64,000 nucleotides of DNA from Erythroxylum novogranatense (Eukaryota; Streptophyta; Magnoliopsida; Malpighiales; Erythroxylaceae), in NCBI GenBank assembly GCA_029891385.1, contig CM057227.1, positions 64,171,567-64,235,566 of the forward strand. Reading direction: 5' to 3'. Shown one piece after another: positions 47,005 to 59,836 of the stretch. Position 1 is the stretch's first letter. Each line of letters begins with the position of its first letter. Below the pieces are notes generated by a model. That model was not told where the DNA came from. It made no database searches and saw only the letters and a list, made by a program, of their open reading frames with translations. The translations under genes were made by a program, and so were the position numbers.

Positions 47005-47929
47005 TGATTAATATTAGGATGTTTTGTTATGTTTTATCATTGAAATTCTCATATTAATGTAGTTTCTTTTAATGTTAAAAAAAGGAAAAGAACGAAAGAA
47101 AAGAGAAAAGAGGAAAGCATAAGAAAAGAAAATGAAAAGAAAGAAAGAAAAAAAAAAGAAAAAAGAATGAAAATTTTTTTGTTTAAATAACTTTATCAAG
47201 GAGGAAGTGCATATGAATTTGCAAAGTTATTAATGATTAATGCATCTTCCTATAGTCGTAATGAATTTGTTATTTGAATATGTTGAATATAAGGTAGATG
47301 CTAGCTTGAAAGGTTCATTCTTATGGTTTCAATATATTATTGGTATAAATTTTATGATTGATTCTTTTGGATTGATATATACTTCATATGATTTGTGTGA
47401 GAGAGTTGAAATGAGTTGTGAAATATAAGTGTTGCATTCGTTATAGCTGATAGTACCCAGTTTTGTATTAGTGTGAACTTGTGCACTTGATGTCATATCG
47501 AGTGTTGTATTTGTTTCACTAGCTTTAATGAATTTCATGCTACTTGACCCAAATACATCTCACCTAACCTTTGCCCAAATTACAACCCTAAAAAGTCTTT
47601 TGATTTATGATTTTGTATATGAATATTAGTGGTGGAGAAATGAAATGATATGCAAAGTTGTAGATTGTCATGATCATAAATAGTGTTGATTGTACCCATG
47701 GATATATTTTAGTTAAACACATTTTCTAAGTCTACCATTAGACTGCTCGGTTTTTAAAGATGATGAATGTTGATTGATCATGAGTAAAAGTTTAGAATGT
47801 TGACATCTTGTTATGATTTTTGAAAGTCACTCATCTTTGCTTGCGGTTATATATTCTTGGAACATTTGGGAATTGAGTTAATGTTTTGGGATCTTTGAAT
47901 TTAATTTTAATTTTTTTCTCGAGGACGGT
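47005..47929 (+). mobile_element. 3' non-coding region of the nested element (middle part)
   Basis: It contains a purine run (GAAAAGAAAGAAAG type, 47080-47170) and ends with TTTTCTCGAGGACG, the phrase that normally lies shortly before the PPT in these elements. The matching continuation CAAAAGCTAAGTGTGGGGG lies at 51127, after the inserted LTR. Confidence 0.65.
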
Positions 47930-50900
47930 TAGTAACACCCCACTATCATAGAGCATATACCTGAACATCTATAGGATATTTAAGAACATACCCTATGAGA
48001 ATGACATGTTAGAGCAAACACGTTATCTTATCATGGCATCATAAAGAACATAAATATTTTAAGTTCAACTCATTCCATTTCATTAACAAAACATAATTTA
48101 CATTGTCATTTTATTACACACCAACTATATATTTACATTATAAAACCATCTGTGAACTCAACTCATTCCATTTCATTAACAAAACATAATTTACATTGTC
48201 ATTTTATTACACACCAACTATATATTTACATTATAAAACCATCTGTGAGTTCACAGTTTGATACAACAAGTTCTACATGATATGAGTTACTAAACAAAAA
48301 CATTATATCTAAACTCCTCGAATGTCAGCTGGTTAGACCTTTAAGCCATTTCTTATTCCTAAAATGGACAATACTAGACTTCAACTGGATTGTCTTATAA
48401 GCTAAGTCTCCTCTCAGTACTTATAAAATCAACATTGCAATTTTATAAGTTTTGCAAACTCAATGAATGAACCATCATCGATGTGCCCAGTCAAATAGAA
48501 CATAAACATCTCATATATTAAACATAGTTCAATCAGTATAACACCTCATCCAAAATCAAATCCCATATATATCACACTGCTCATCATATTTCAACAAGCA
48601 TATTATGACTACAAGACTTCATATAATCATTTCAGACCAATCCAATATCCATTGTGGATATCAAGCTCATTTCATATACGGTCTCGTACTAATTGTGGAT
48701 GCCGGGCTCATTAATTAATGAGCTTGTAGCTCTTTGTGCACATTCTAAGTTTTAAACTCTTTTTACATTTGTCACTCCAATATAACTCCTTTATCTGATC
48801 ATGGATAGTCAAGTAATGGAGTACAACATTCCATATAATATGCTATCAATCACTTTCTTTTAATGTACACAATCAGTTATCACAATCATCGAATCTAAGT
48901 CTGATATTCAACATATAGTTGAGAACACAATTTCCATGTTCACATTTAGTTTGCAAACACTTCCAATACAATCCCAAATGATAACTCTTGGGACCAACAA
49001 TGTCCAGAATATCACAATTATATAAGTAGCAATTCAGTAACTAAAATTTAGAAAAAAAAACAATTTAGTTATAGTGAGGATCATCTAAGTCAACTCCTAG
49101 TAAGCTCCAAATAGCTATTGCCTTGACGAGCTGGCAATGTTTGGATTATATTGGTCAAGTTGTGCTTTTAAATCATGTAATACACATATATGTAAACATT
49201 ATTAACTTGTTTAATAAAATAAATACTCAATCATACACATGTACATATGTTATGTTTAATGCATGCTCAATTGATTATCTCGATTATGTAACCTTATTCA
49301 CAAATCTTGCTCAATCATTCATCATAACTTGTATATAACTAGTGTTCCATTAGATTCATAATTTAAGTAAACTTGATTACTCTCAATTCATCATTCATAC
49401 ATTTATCAATTCTTTCCTATCATTGTGTAGTCACACAATTTCCAAATTCTCATTCAATCATAATTAATTCATTAATTATATCCTTTGAATCACATTTGCA
49501 TTCATAAGAACATCTTTATGCCATTAACAACTCACACTCCCCATATTCATATACATTGATATCAATCAATCCATTCCTTAATTTATAACCTTAATTAACA
49601 ACTTGAACTTATCAAACACTTAATCAATAAACTTTTTAAGTTCATTTTACACCTTAATTTAGTCTAATTACACCATTGTAAAGTTCCTTAACCTTATATA
49701 GTTCAACAATTTCCAAAAACCAACCTTTTCTCCTTCCAAAGTACTTCCCATGACCATGGGAAGGAGCCTTAAAATTTGCACGATCGTTGGGTGAGGGAAC
49801 CTTTATTTTGCTTCCAATTTTTAATCCTTCATGCTTCTTCCAACTTACCTTCACTAAAGTACATGAATTTCACTTCAATTCTATCTTATTCAAGCTTCAA
49901 TACCTTATCCAATTCATGTCCAAATCCAACTCAAAAATCATCTATTAGGTAACTCATAAATTATGATATTCCATGCATTAAAATCAAAACAAAATATGTC
50001 ATTCATTTGATCATACATGTAGTCCTAGTTCTTTCCTATTTCAAGATCACTATATTAGCACCTTTCTTTAACATCAATTCACCTTCCCTTGTACTTCAAA
50101 TTTCAATTTAATTTATTCATAAAAACAACCGATAGCATACAATTCATACATTAAAAACACAATATAACATATCTAAGTTCTTCCTTCAAATTCCAGCATA
50201 ACCTCTTCATCAACATAACATGCAATCGATCCCCAATTCAAACAACATAAACATTCCACTGTATCATACCATAAACAACAATCTTTCACTTACTTATTTA
50301 GCTCCAATTATAGCTCAATTTATCAAGTAAAACTTTCCTTATATGCATGCAAGATTCAATACATGTTCAAGATAGCAATAGGATGATTTTCAGCTAAGAG
50401 AAGAGATACAATAATATGAGTTTTTAACTATCTTGTGAAGGGTAAAAGTTTGGATTATTGATGTATCAATTAGACATAACATAGCAAAACACAGGGATGT
50501 AAAGGTTAAGAGGATTTCGGTGGTATGTGAGAAGAAGAAAAGTGAAGAATGAACTAGCCGGGATTACTCCTATAGGAGTATAATACCCAAGGTGCTAGGT
50601 GTCCCCAACTTAATTTGACATTCGTCCATAGGCTTGTTCTCCATTTATCAAGTATATATGCTACCATATGTCACTTAATTATTTAATCAATCTGTCACAC
50701 AACCATTGCTGTCATTTTTCAATTAATAACTTATACCAAATGTCACTCATTCATCTATGACAAATGTCACTTATTCATAGTCTTAATCATCCTAATTTTC
50801 TATGTATCCATTTGTCTTACCATTTGGAATTTTTCCTAGACCAAATGTACATTTTAATTCATCAATTTTCCAATTATACCAAATTAATTCCAAATTTACT

Positions 50901-51122
50901 ACTTGTACACAATTCAGATCATAATCATTTTAACCTTTTTATACCTAAAATAAGTCAATTGAGTGCATATACATTCTTTGCAATGTCTACTAAATCATAA
51001 TTCATGTGTGTATGCTATTGATATGCATGTTAATGAAATGCAATTCATGAATTTTCGATGCTATAGATTTTATACAATAGTCTAGGGTTCTAATCCCTCA
51101 ATTTGAAAAACCAGGTATTATA
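47930..51122 (-). mobile_element. Old solo LTR, minus orientation (about 3.2 kb)
   Basis: On the plus strand it starts TAGTAACACCCCAC and ends CCAGGTATTATA, so in its own orientation it runs from TATAATACCTGG to GGGGTGTTACTA (TG and CA mutated). It splits the CTCGAGGACG...CAAAAGC phrase of the host element. The TSD is uncertain (shared GGT). Conserved landmarks are the donor-like GTAAGTG (GT at 50293-50292), hairpin words (48645-48732) and the decayed ACCATCATCGATG hairpin (48472). Confidence 0.7.
48066..48251. repeat. 93-bp perfect tandem duplication
   Basis: The 93 bases starting CAACTCATTCCATTTCATTA are repeated directly (48066-48158 and 48159-48251). I see no mismatch over the first 90 bases. 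Such identity in an otherwise decayed LTR means a recent duplication or an assembly artefact. Confidence 0.85.
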
Positions 51123-51132
51123 TGGTCAAAAG

Positions 51133-51149
51133 CTAAGTGTGGGGGAAAT
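51133..51149 (+). other. Polypurine tract of the nested element
   Basis: GCTAAGTGTGGGGGAAA lies directly before the TGATATGTG of the 3' LTR. It is the standard Athila/Tat form. Confidence 0.8.
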
Positions 51150-52733
51150 TGATATGTGTTTAATTGTTGATACATTTAATCATTTACACTTAGCGATTAA
51201 TGATATGAAAATGCTTACGATACTCAATTTAATTTATATATGATTTTAGGTACAATTTGGAAGCAAAGAAATTAAAGTAAGTCAAAAGTACTGCATTTAG
51301 GTCTTTTTCTAAAGATCAATATTTACTTGTTTTCATAAAGTGGGAAGAAAATAATTGAAAGACAAGAAAAAGATATATAAAGAAGACGAATTAAAGTTGC
51401 TCAGCTATACAGGTCCCTTGTAAGAACCATAGAATAGGTGGATAACCAAAACACCAATACGGCAGCAATAAATGTCCAAAACTCGCCAACAGGTGGAAGC
51501 ATGAGGAAATGCCAAAACAAAGCAATGGAGGAGGACAACATCAAACAACAAAACGATAGTCGAAGAAGTGAGAAACGCAGATCATGCATTTTACTAAACA
51601 TAAACAACATCTACGTTTTATGCAAGAGTTATGCATGATACGTAGACATTTGGCTAAGATGTTTGCAAGGGCTGAAGGCGTGAGCAGTAATGGTGGCCGA
51701 AAGAGTTAATTTGTCACATCAAACTATAGTAGCATGGAAGAGGCACCTAAAAGAGAGCGAACAGAGAAGAGAGCTTTATGAGAGAGTAGCGAATGAAGAA
51801 GGGAGGGGCAGTGAAGAAAGAATAAAGGGGTTTCGGCTAGGGATATATGATAGGGATTGAAAGATTTTTTAAAGGAGAGATCTATAGAGGGCTAGATGTC
51901 CTGACGCTAGTTCGGAGGAAGCATCGACACGAATGACTTGGGTTAAGTATTTTTAATTATTTTGTTGTTTCTTTTTCTTATTAGAATTTGATTGTGTTAT
52001 CCTATGTTAATTGATTTGGGTATTATGTATAGATAATCATATATTTGTTATTTTTCAGTTATTTGTGTACAAATTCATTAGGTATTTTGAAAAGATGATT
52101 TTAATGTTTTCCTTGAATCATTGAGTTATAAGCCCATTGCTAGAATTTCGATATAATCTATAATTGTTATGTTGAAATTCATGTGTCGCAATTAATGATT
52201 TGCAATCATTAGGGATAACATGACCTAGGTTAAATGATGCATCGTATGTGGTTATTGCCTTAATTAATCAGTTTTCCTAATTCATAAAGCTTCTGCCTAA
52301 TTAAATCTAGAGATCATATCCTAAGTTATTCATTGGTTAGGTTTAATTAATTATCGTATCTTGATTAAACACTACCTAAGGGGAAACTTCGATTAATTAT
52401 TAACCCATGATTAACAGTTGCTAGAAGAGTTTCAAGAAATACAAATAAAAAAATATATTTAATTAGGGTGTAGGCTGAGATTGAATTAAAGAATTAGATC
52501 CCTATTTAATTCCCAACTTTTATCATTTTTTGCATGTTTTTTTTAATTTGTTTTCATTAGGTCAGTTTCATTTTGTTTTCTTATTCTAAAATCCAAGCCC
52601 CCATTTTCTTAAACACCGATTAATTTTATTTTATAAACTTTACGCACACTCTCTGTGGGATCGACCTAGACTCACCACTACTATAGTAGTAGTTTAGTTA
52701 TTTTATTTTGACTAGCATTACAATACACGGCCA
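51150..52733 (+). repeat. 3' LTR of the nested Athila/Tat-like element
   Basis: TGATATGTGTTTAATTG ... ACACGGCCA, collinear with 39552-41104. It is followed by CCAAC, the right TSD copy, and then the resumed copy-2 interior. Confidence 0.85.
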
Positions 52734-53204
52734 CCAACCAAGTATCTTAATGACAACATGACGTAGTTGAGTAACTGGATCTACATTCATCACAAATGTT
52801 TGCCTTCACACAAAAAAAATAGGTTCATATCCTTAAAAAAATCAACAAAAAGAATGTTTTAAAAGAAATCAACTAAACTTGTTAGTAGCTTGATTTTTCA
52901 TGAAAACTTATTCAGGAATAGCTACACGTTTTTTGACTAAATGGTTATCAATGTGTGTGTACAAGTGATAGAGGTGAATAGACTCAACTTTAAAATTTGA
53001 TTAGTTTGTATAATTAGTATAAGGTGTTTGAATGATTTTCGCTTATTAATAAGTTATAACGACTTGAAGGATTGTGTTTATAGTAAAATTTGTTTCACTA
53101 AGTTGAAGCCATTGTCTCATTATTACATAAACGTGTTTTGTGTTTTCTTGTGTTGTTTATTATTTTATTTGCTTGAGACAAGCAAATGTTTAAATGTGGA
53201 TATG
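52734..53204 (+). mobile_element. Non-coding 3' interior of copy 2, right part, with PPT
   Basis: Collinear with copy 1 at 2081-2551. It ends in a mutated PPT (AAATGTGGATA, 53193-53204). Confidence 0.7.
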
Positions 53205-54627
53205 TGAGAAGTGTAAATTGCATCATGTTTTAAGGTATAGTTTGATATGTGTTTATCCATTAATTCGATAGTTTAGTATATGTTTAAGTTACAATTGTGT
53301 TAGTTTGTTAATTGTTTATGTTTTAAGTGTTTTAAGGGTTAGTATGAGCTTTTGAGCTTAAATATTATGTTTTTTAGGTACCTTGATGTGTTTGCTAATG
53401 TTTCAGGGACAATATCGAAAAATGGAGGAGTTTTGGAAGACACTCGGGCTGAAACAACACCCCACGATCATGACATAACAAGGCATGATTGTGACAAAAA
53501 GCTTAGATGAAGGCCATGTTTGTGGTCTACAGGGCCACGATCATGGCCTATGTTGAACAAACTTGCAACCACTCCCAAACTTCTCTTTTAAAGGGATTTT
53601 TGGAACTTTCGGCCAAAAAATCCTAGTTAAACCCTAAACACAAAAGAACATAAATAGAACAAGAAGAATAGGAAAATTTTTTTTGTATCACCCACTTTTA
53701 GAGAAACCCTAGAGAGAACTATTGAGAGATAGAGAAAGAGAAGAAGGAAGAGAGAAGAGAAGAAGAAGTCCACTTGATGTATTTCTTAGATTAATAGTTT
53801 CTAACGTCACTGCCTATTGTCATCTGTTCAATTTTGTATTTCATGTTATTTTCAATTTTATTGTTGTATAAAAATGGAATAACAGTTGATAAGAGGATAT
53901 TTGGATGTTGAGGATGTTCTAAACTCACCTTCAAGGTTTTATCTTTGATTTAATGAAATCTAATTCTTTACGTGTTATTTGGATTCACTATGATTTAATT
54001 TGGATGTCCATAATTCAATAATAAACTAAGAGGGTGAATAAAATGAAAAGTAATTAAATTGGGCTAACGAGAGTTAGGTGATTTAAATCAAATCGGTAAA
54101 TTGTGTGAAGAGAGATTTTGCATAAGTTTCTGATAGTTTATTAGACAACTTAAGATCTAATTAGGGTTCTAGATAGGTTGTTAATTGAAAAAAAGCAACC
54201 TCCATAATGTGATTAGCGTTTATAATTTAGGGTTAATAGTTATAGCTTGAGAGAGAGAGTAATCAATCCTACGATCATCTAGAACCAATAATTCAATAAT
54301 TCATAATCGATTAGGTTATGATTAAAGATAAGTCAATTGCTCTCAATTAGTAATTGCTTAGGTTAATTCTTGAGTGTATTTTACGATTGCTAAATTGTTA
54401 ATATTTTAGTGATTGATTATTGAATTGATTTGCTTGATTAAATTTAATTTTTATTTTAGTTTCGTTACATTTTGAATTTTTGTAAATTATTTTGACCTTA
54501 GATTTTAGGATTAGATTATCCCTCCTTATAGGATCTACATCTTAGGTACTACGCGAAAGAATCGTGCGCTTCTACATTTTTTATGTTAATTAATTAAAAC
54601 TTACACACATCAAACAACACTTGATCA
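53205..54627 (+). repeat. 3' LTR of Athila-like copy 2 (1423 bp)
   Basis: TGAGAAGTGTAAATTGCA ... CACTTGATCA. Palindrome words at 53462-53550, a TATA-like ACATAAATAGAAC at about 53648, GA-rich leader at 53735-53768. It is followed by the TSD GTATG. Confidence 0.85.
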
Positions 54628-54704
54628 GTATGTCACACCTGTGACAAACCTATTGGAGTTATGTAAATATAATGCTCTTGAAAGCAAGTGTATTTACATT
54701 TAAA
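54628..54704 (-). mobile_element. Outermost decayed LTR, minus orientation (part 2)
   Basis: It begins with the right TSD GTATG and then TCACACCTGTGAC, continuing the GTCAC/GTGAC words of 36780-36831. It is cut again at 54705 by the next LTR and must continue beyond the window. Confidence 0.6.
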
Positions 54705-55538
54705 TGTAACATCTCATCCCCGATGAGAAGGGTAAGTTAGTCAATTGGGACAGGCTATTAATTTGCATTGCATATTTGATTGAGCATTTATTTGGCCTCT
54801 AATGTTAGAGGAATGAGTCAATTGGCACATGCACATGTAGGTACATGCATTCATGATATTTTCCTGGCAATTATTTGTGAAAATGATATGACTTATGATT
54901 TATTGGGAATTATGGAACATTTGGGTCTGAATAGTTGAATTGGAAATGTTTTAGAGTGGTCGTCAGTTGATAATGACCCTTAGGAATTCTTTTAGAAATT
55001 CGGGAGAAAAAGTTCGGACCGAAAATTTTTCGAGTGACAGACTGATTGACTGTATAGTATTGAATAACTGTCCAATGGCCATGGAAATTTAGAATTGTAA
55101 TTTTAGAAATTAAAGTGTCGAGTCATTGAAATTTGGAGATGAATGGGACTGGGAATGAAACTGAAAAGAGAAAGAGATTTAAATGTATTGTGAGGAAAAA
55201 GACTAGAGACTTAATTGTTTTACCTTAAATGCCTTAAGTTTTATAAATTGGGAGAAAAAGAAATCCTTCTCTCCTAGGGCACGATGGCTTCTTCTTCCTT
55301 GGGTGATTTTTGATTTTCCCTTCGAGATTTGCTTGCTCCTTCCTTATTGTTTGAGATCAACTCTAATCCTCGAAAAGATGAAGGATCGTGGAGGTTTTGT
55401 GAGTAAGTCGTAGGTGTTAAGAGTGGGAGAAGATTTTCGGAAGATTTGAAGATTTGAGGCTCGATTTGGTAAGTGATTGGCTTTAATGGTGTTTATTTGT
55501 TAGTTAATGCATTCATGGGTTTGATTGTAAAAGGTAGG
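54705..55538 (+). mobile_element. Chromovirus-like LTR, outer layer of a three-layer nest (part 1)
   Basis: It begins TGTAACATCTCATCC with a start hairpin (54713-54727) and is collinear with the solo LTR at 26812, including the donor-like GGTAAGTG (GT at 55469). The final GTAGG is the left TSD of the next inserted LTR. It continues at 62472. Whether it is solo or part of a full element cannot be seen. Confidence 0.8.
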
Positions 55539-56239
55539 TGTAACACCCCACTCCCGAGTGACCCGAACCCGACATTGTTGGCGATATCCGAGTTCGTGCC
55601 CCACGAGGGTGGCGTACTACATCAGTCAGTAGATCTCAGTATACATTTTTTTTCTTGAAGCCATTGATTCCACGTTAAGCGCAAAAAAAGCGATAAGTAA
55701 CTAAAACCCATGTTCATAATAAACCGCCAGCTTATTACACATCCAAGAATAATTTACAATCGACCAATGAGTAAAACATTAAAACCACAATGGGTTCAAG
55801 AGAAATACAAAGCATTGTTATACGATGATTGCGAACACAATTTGATAAGACACTAATGCGATACGGACTGATCCCGACCTCTATCCTTTACTTGCCTACA
55901 GTAGACATACTCCTGTGTCAACCGGGGTATTCTTCAGGACCTGAAAAATAGATGCAAATTTTGGGTGAGTTTTGCGAACTCAGTGAGAAACCATCATCGA
56001 TGGTTCACTCAAATCATGCATTACGCACATGGTATACTACATAATACAGTAGTATTCAATTAGCAGTAACATAACAATTTACAGCATTAAATAATAATTT
56101 GCGATAACATGTAACAGTTCTGATAAATCATGCCATCACGTAATCGATAATTTTCACAAAACAAATCATTCATGTGAATGCAATGCATATGTGACTCTTT
56201 CCAATTATTCGATCTTTGTGCCCAAGTGCTCGATCAAGA

Positions 56240-56485
56240 TTCGATGGGGGACGCGTCGTGATTTCTCCCTCGAGCTCGAGGCCCGGTCGATCTGATTCGT
56301 GGATAAATCCCCTCGGACTCGAGGCCCGGTCAGTAATAATCGTAACTTGGGTCACAACGTCCATTATCTGTTCATGCATTTATGCATGTAATGCAGTACT
56401 AAGTGGTTTACAGTAGTATGGCTATAAAAGCCCGAGATTGCAAAGACTCGAATCCAAAGATATGGCTATAAAAGCCCGGTATTGC
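56240..56485 (-). repeat. GC-rich hairpin-word block of the second-layer LTR
   Basis: It contains GAGCTCGAGGCCCGG and GACTCGAGGCCCGG (two related copies, about 56271 and 56309) and GGCTATAAAAGCCC twice (about 56420 and 56464). The last looks like a TATA box on the plus strand but is a short inverted repeat in a minus-strand LTR. Confidence 0.65.
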
Positions 56486-56962
56486 GCTTCAGCCATGCGA
56501 GAGTCCAATCCAATACAAGAAAAGCATGCAACTTAATCCTATACAGTTCAGTAACCATACAATTCACCTTTGCAAGTAGTTCCATTCAGTACAGTAAAAG
56601 CATGTAATTCCATCCAATATATTTCAGTAATCTATGTAAATCACCTCGGCAAGTAATTCACATAGGGCATTTAGACATTCAGGAATTTGAGAAACCAACT
56701 AGGTTACTCACCTGTATTTTTGAGCCAAAGTCTGGCCATCTCAGTGACGTCGGTGGATAGACGCTCCAAGTGTGACTCTATAACAGTGACAGTATACAAA
56801 CATTATCAATTGTTCAATCAGAACTATTTCAGAATACACATGTAACACTTAGAAGGTGCACAATGCATGATCATGATATTCCCGTCCCTAATCTCATCTT
56901 TTTCCATAGAAAAATCCGTTTCAAAAATAAGAAATCCAATGGCGCTGACGACGCTTAATTCT

Positions 56963-59831
56963 TGTCGGGACCCGACCCGTAGACCAGACCCTAACTGTTG
57001 GATCCCGTGATCGGAGTCCAAATCTTAAGCTGCTAGTCGACTGGGATAGATGCTGGTCGACTGGGATGGGTGTTTTTGCTGATTTTAGTCGACTGGAACA
57101 CTTTATAGTCGACTGGAATACTTTATAGTCGACTGGAACACTTTATAGTCATCGAACACTTTATAGTCATCGAAACATTTGTAGTCATCGAACTTACGAA
57201 AAACAATCTCCGCTCTCCGAATAGTCGACTGAAACACTTTATAGTCGACCGGAACACTTTATAGTCGACTGGAACACTTTATAGTCGACTGGAACTTACG
57301 AAAAATAATCTCCGCTCTCCGAATAGTCATCAAACACTTTATAGTCATTGGAATACTTTATAGTCATCGAAACATTTGTAATGATTGAACTCTTATCACC
57401 TTGTCTTGCGGGGTTTATTTCACAAAACCCTTGCAAGATTCACTCACTCCAGTACTAAAATACTTCATGATAACTCCAAACATCAAAATTATTTTATCAT
57501 TCAACCATTTCTTGATTGATATGTCCATCAACCCTAAATTCCTACATAACCATCATAACTCTCAACTTCCCACTTCTAACCACTTGACACTAGCATCTTT
57601 CAAAGCTCATAACTCCTCATTCCTAGCTCCAATTGAAGCAAATGATACACCATTTTAAAGATCTAAACTTAGGCTACACTCTTCAAGGAGATCTCTCAAT
57701 TCTATTCAAACACTAAGAGAGCCTAAAATCGAAATGGAAATCCCTGCACAATTTTTGGGAAAATTTGACAGTACCTCCCCTATTTTATTCCTAACCCAAT
57801 TCTTCAATCTAAGACGACAACCTGCACCATAATTCTATATTCAAGGGCAGCAACCACACTCCTAACAGTTACCTACCTATATTTTACTCATTCCATCTCA
57901 TGCATCATTGGAACACTACTAAATCAAACGTAATAGCATAGGGTTTGAAATTTCAGTTTTGAGTTACAACTCAATTTCATTTCATCTTCATCATATCATG
58001 GTCATTTAATCATGTATCATACAATGCTTTAGTGGGCATTTCAAGCCCAATTACAATGAAGCTTCAAAATACAATATCATTCTCAAAATGCCACTAAAGC
58101 ATTGTTTTACAAAAAACCATTTCAAATACAAAACCAAAAGAAAATCTTGGAGTAAATGCCTTTAAACTTGTTCCTCGGGATCCTGCTCATTTCCTGGAAA
58201 ATTTAAGGGGGGTGAGCTTTCGCTCTGTGGGTAACACATTTATATTTATATATCAAGCATGTCCATTTAATTATCCATACATTTAACAATCTTTCGATGA
58301 AGTCATAAATCATGCATCATGCAATTTTCATCAATACGTAAACATAATTTCTCATAATTCAAACATTCATAATTCTTGCATTTTCATGTAATCACATATG
58401 AAACACATCAAATGACTCGGTAAGTCCATATTCTTGGCAACCATATAGTCTCATTTAATGAGCTTATATGGGCAAATCTTTAGGAGTCCAAAATATTGGA
58501 TCATCCTATGCCACAATCGGGCAGCCGGGCGAAGGCTTTCATGGTCGACGTATAATGTGATGTTCTTAGGACTATACCTTACCCACATAACATAATAATC
58601 ATGCATCATACAAGAAAATTGGACTGTTCTTGTCCAATTCATTGTTTCTTTAAAAATCATCTTCTTTTTTCATACATCATTCATGCTTTTCATCATATTC
58701 ATTTAACAAGTTTCTCCAAAACAATTTCAATCGTCATCATACAATGTACATTTATAAACATCATGATTCCATCCTCAACCTTCATAATTTCCTAACAACA
58801 ACAACATCAAGCATTTAATACAATCATCAATGATTTACAACAACCACATCCAACATTCAATCACAAACATTTAATACAACTACCAAGTAATCAAAACTCA
58901 TTAATGTCATGCATTAATTTATATTTATAGCTTATATACATAAAAATAAATATGAAACCCACCTTGTATCCTTGCTTAAACTTGCCTAAGGAAGTTCCTC
59001 TTCTTGTTCTTCTCCTCTTTCTTGTCCTTCTTCAACCATAACAAGAAAATAACCCCATATCAACATAGGGCTTCAAAGTTGAGAAGACCAATAAACCTTA
59101 ATCATGAAATTAACCCTAGAATCACTAAACCCACTTCATTTCTAAGCTTTTCAAACCATAACCCAACAAAAGCTTAACCTTAATCAAGAAGCTTACCTTG
59201 AATCTTTAGATAACCAAGTGATTTCTTGGTTCAAAATGTAGCTTGAACCTTCCTCCACACTTTTTCCTCTTGAACTTTCTTCAAAAACCTCTTGAATCTC
59301 TTGGAAAATCAAACCCTAGACATGTTTTCTTCTTTTCTTCTCCTTTTCTCCTCCACCACCAAACTTCTTCCTCTCCTCTCAATTTTAGTAAGTCTCCTCT
59401 CTTTCCCTACTACTCACTTATTTCTTCTTCTTTTATACTCCTTACTCACTTAAGCCCAAGGCCTAAAGCCCATTCACTCATTCTTCCTTCCTCCTTCTTA
59501 TTTCCTCCTTATACTACTCAAGCCCATTTCATTTCTCTTCTCTTTTCATTTCATTTGGACCCAAAGCCCAATTAACACATTAAATTACTTCCAATTCATT
59601 TAAATCAACTAACACATTTAATACTTGCTATCTAACTCATTTAATCACATTTATCTATTACCTAACTCATTTAATTCATGCCAACTAATACATTTACTAA
59701 CATTAATTCTTAACACCTAACTCATTTAATGTCATATGCTAATTCACACTAACTTTATTAAATACTATATTAATTTACCCCATTAATCTAATCATGCTTG
59801 ATTTATCATAAAAAAAATTATGGGGGTAACA
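56963..59831 (-). mobile_element. Solo LTR, minus orientation, innermost layer (2869 bp)
   Basis: On the plus strand TGTCGGGACCCGACCC ... ATGGGGGTAACA, flanked by a perfect ATTCT TSD (56958-56962, 59832-59836). Its own 3' end GGGTCCCGACA resembles GGGTCCCAACA of the three-LTR element, and the segment at about 58190-58245 matches that element's 'ccacgagcttccgagctcatcccc' region, so the two families are related. It carries the 20-bp minisatellite at 57025-57385 and a donor-like AGGTAAGC (GT at 59196-59195). Confidence 0.9.
57025..57385. repeat. 20-bp minisatellite with higher-order structure
   Basis: Units of the type AGTCGACTGGAACACTTTAT occur in runs together with a variant type AGTCATCGAACACTTTAT. 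Each run is closed by a spacer (ACTTACGAAAAACAATCTCC and then GCTCTCCGA) that occurs twice (about 57192 and 57293). GTCGAC is palindromic. Confidence 0.85.
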
Positions 59832-59836
59832 ATTCT
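59832..59836. repeat. Target site duplication ATTCT (right)
   Basis: Matches 56958-56962. Joining the flanks restores sequence collinear with 29600-29660. Confidence 0.85.

Larger units (their letters stand above)
39552..52733 (+). mobile_element. Athila/Tat-like element nested in copy 2, non-autonomous
   Basis: 5' LTR 39552-41104, PBS 41110, gag relic, end-of-pol relic, 3' non-coding region, PPT 51133-51149, 3' LTR 51150-52733. After removal of two solo LTRs the element is about 5.8 kb. Nearly all pol is missing, so it was probably mobilised in trans, or deleted after insertion. Both LTRs have decayed separately, giving CATTATGACGCGTGGTCA against CATTACAATACACGGCCA at their ends. Confidence 0.85.
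36832..54627 (+). mobile_element. Athila-like element copy 2, interrupted by nested insertions
   Basis: 5' LTR 36832-38277, PBS 38284, interior 38278-39551 plus 52734-53204, PPT 53186-53204, 3' LTR 53205-54627, TSD GTATG. With the nested element removed the insertion is about 4.6 kb. No gag-pol frame remains. Compared with copy 1 the interior has lost about 0.83 kb. The two LTRs differ at many positions and by indels, so the insertion is old. Confidence 0.85.

Noticed and set aside
56418..56485. Two TATA boxes (CTATAAAAG) on the plus strand
   Set aside because: They lie in a minus-strand LTR and are inverted-repeat words GGCT-ATAAA-AGCC of the hairpin block; no leader or gene follows.
57025..57385. 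Regular short repeats resembling a CRISPR array
   Set aside because: Units are contiguous at 20 bp with no unique spacers, in plant retrotransposon DNA. It is a minisatellite.
59243..59575. 110-codon plus-strand frame in the innermost LTR
   Set aside because: Pyrimidine-rich, low-complexity Pro/Ser/Phe/Leu translation, antisense to the GA-rich leader of a minus-strand LTR.
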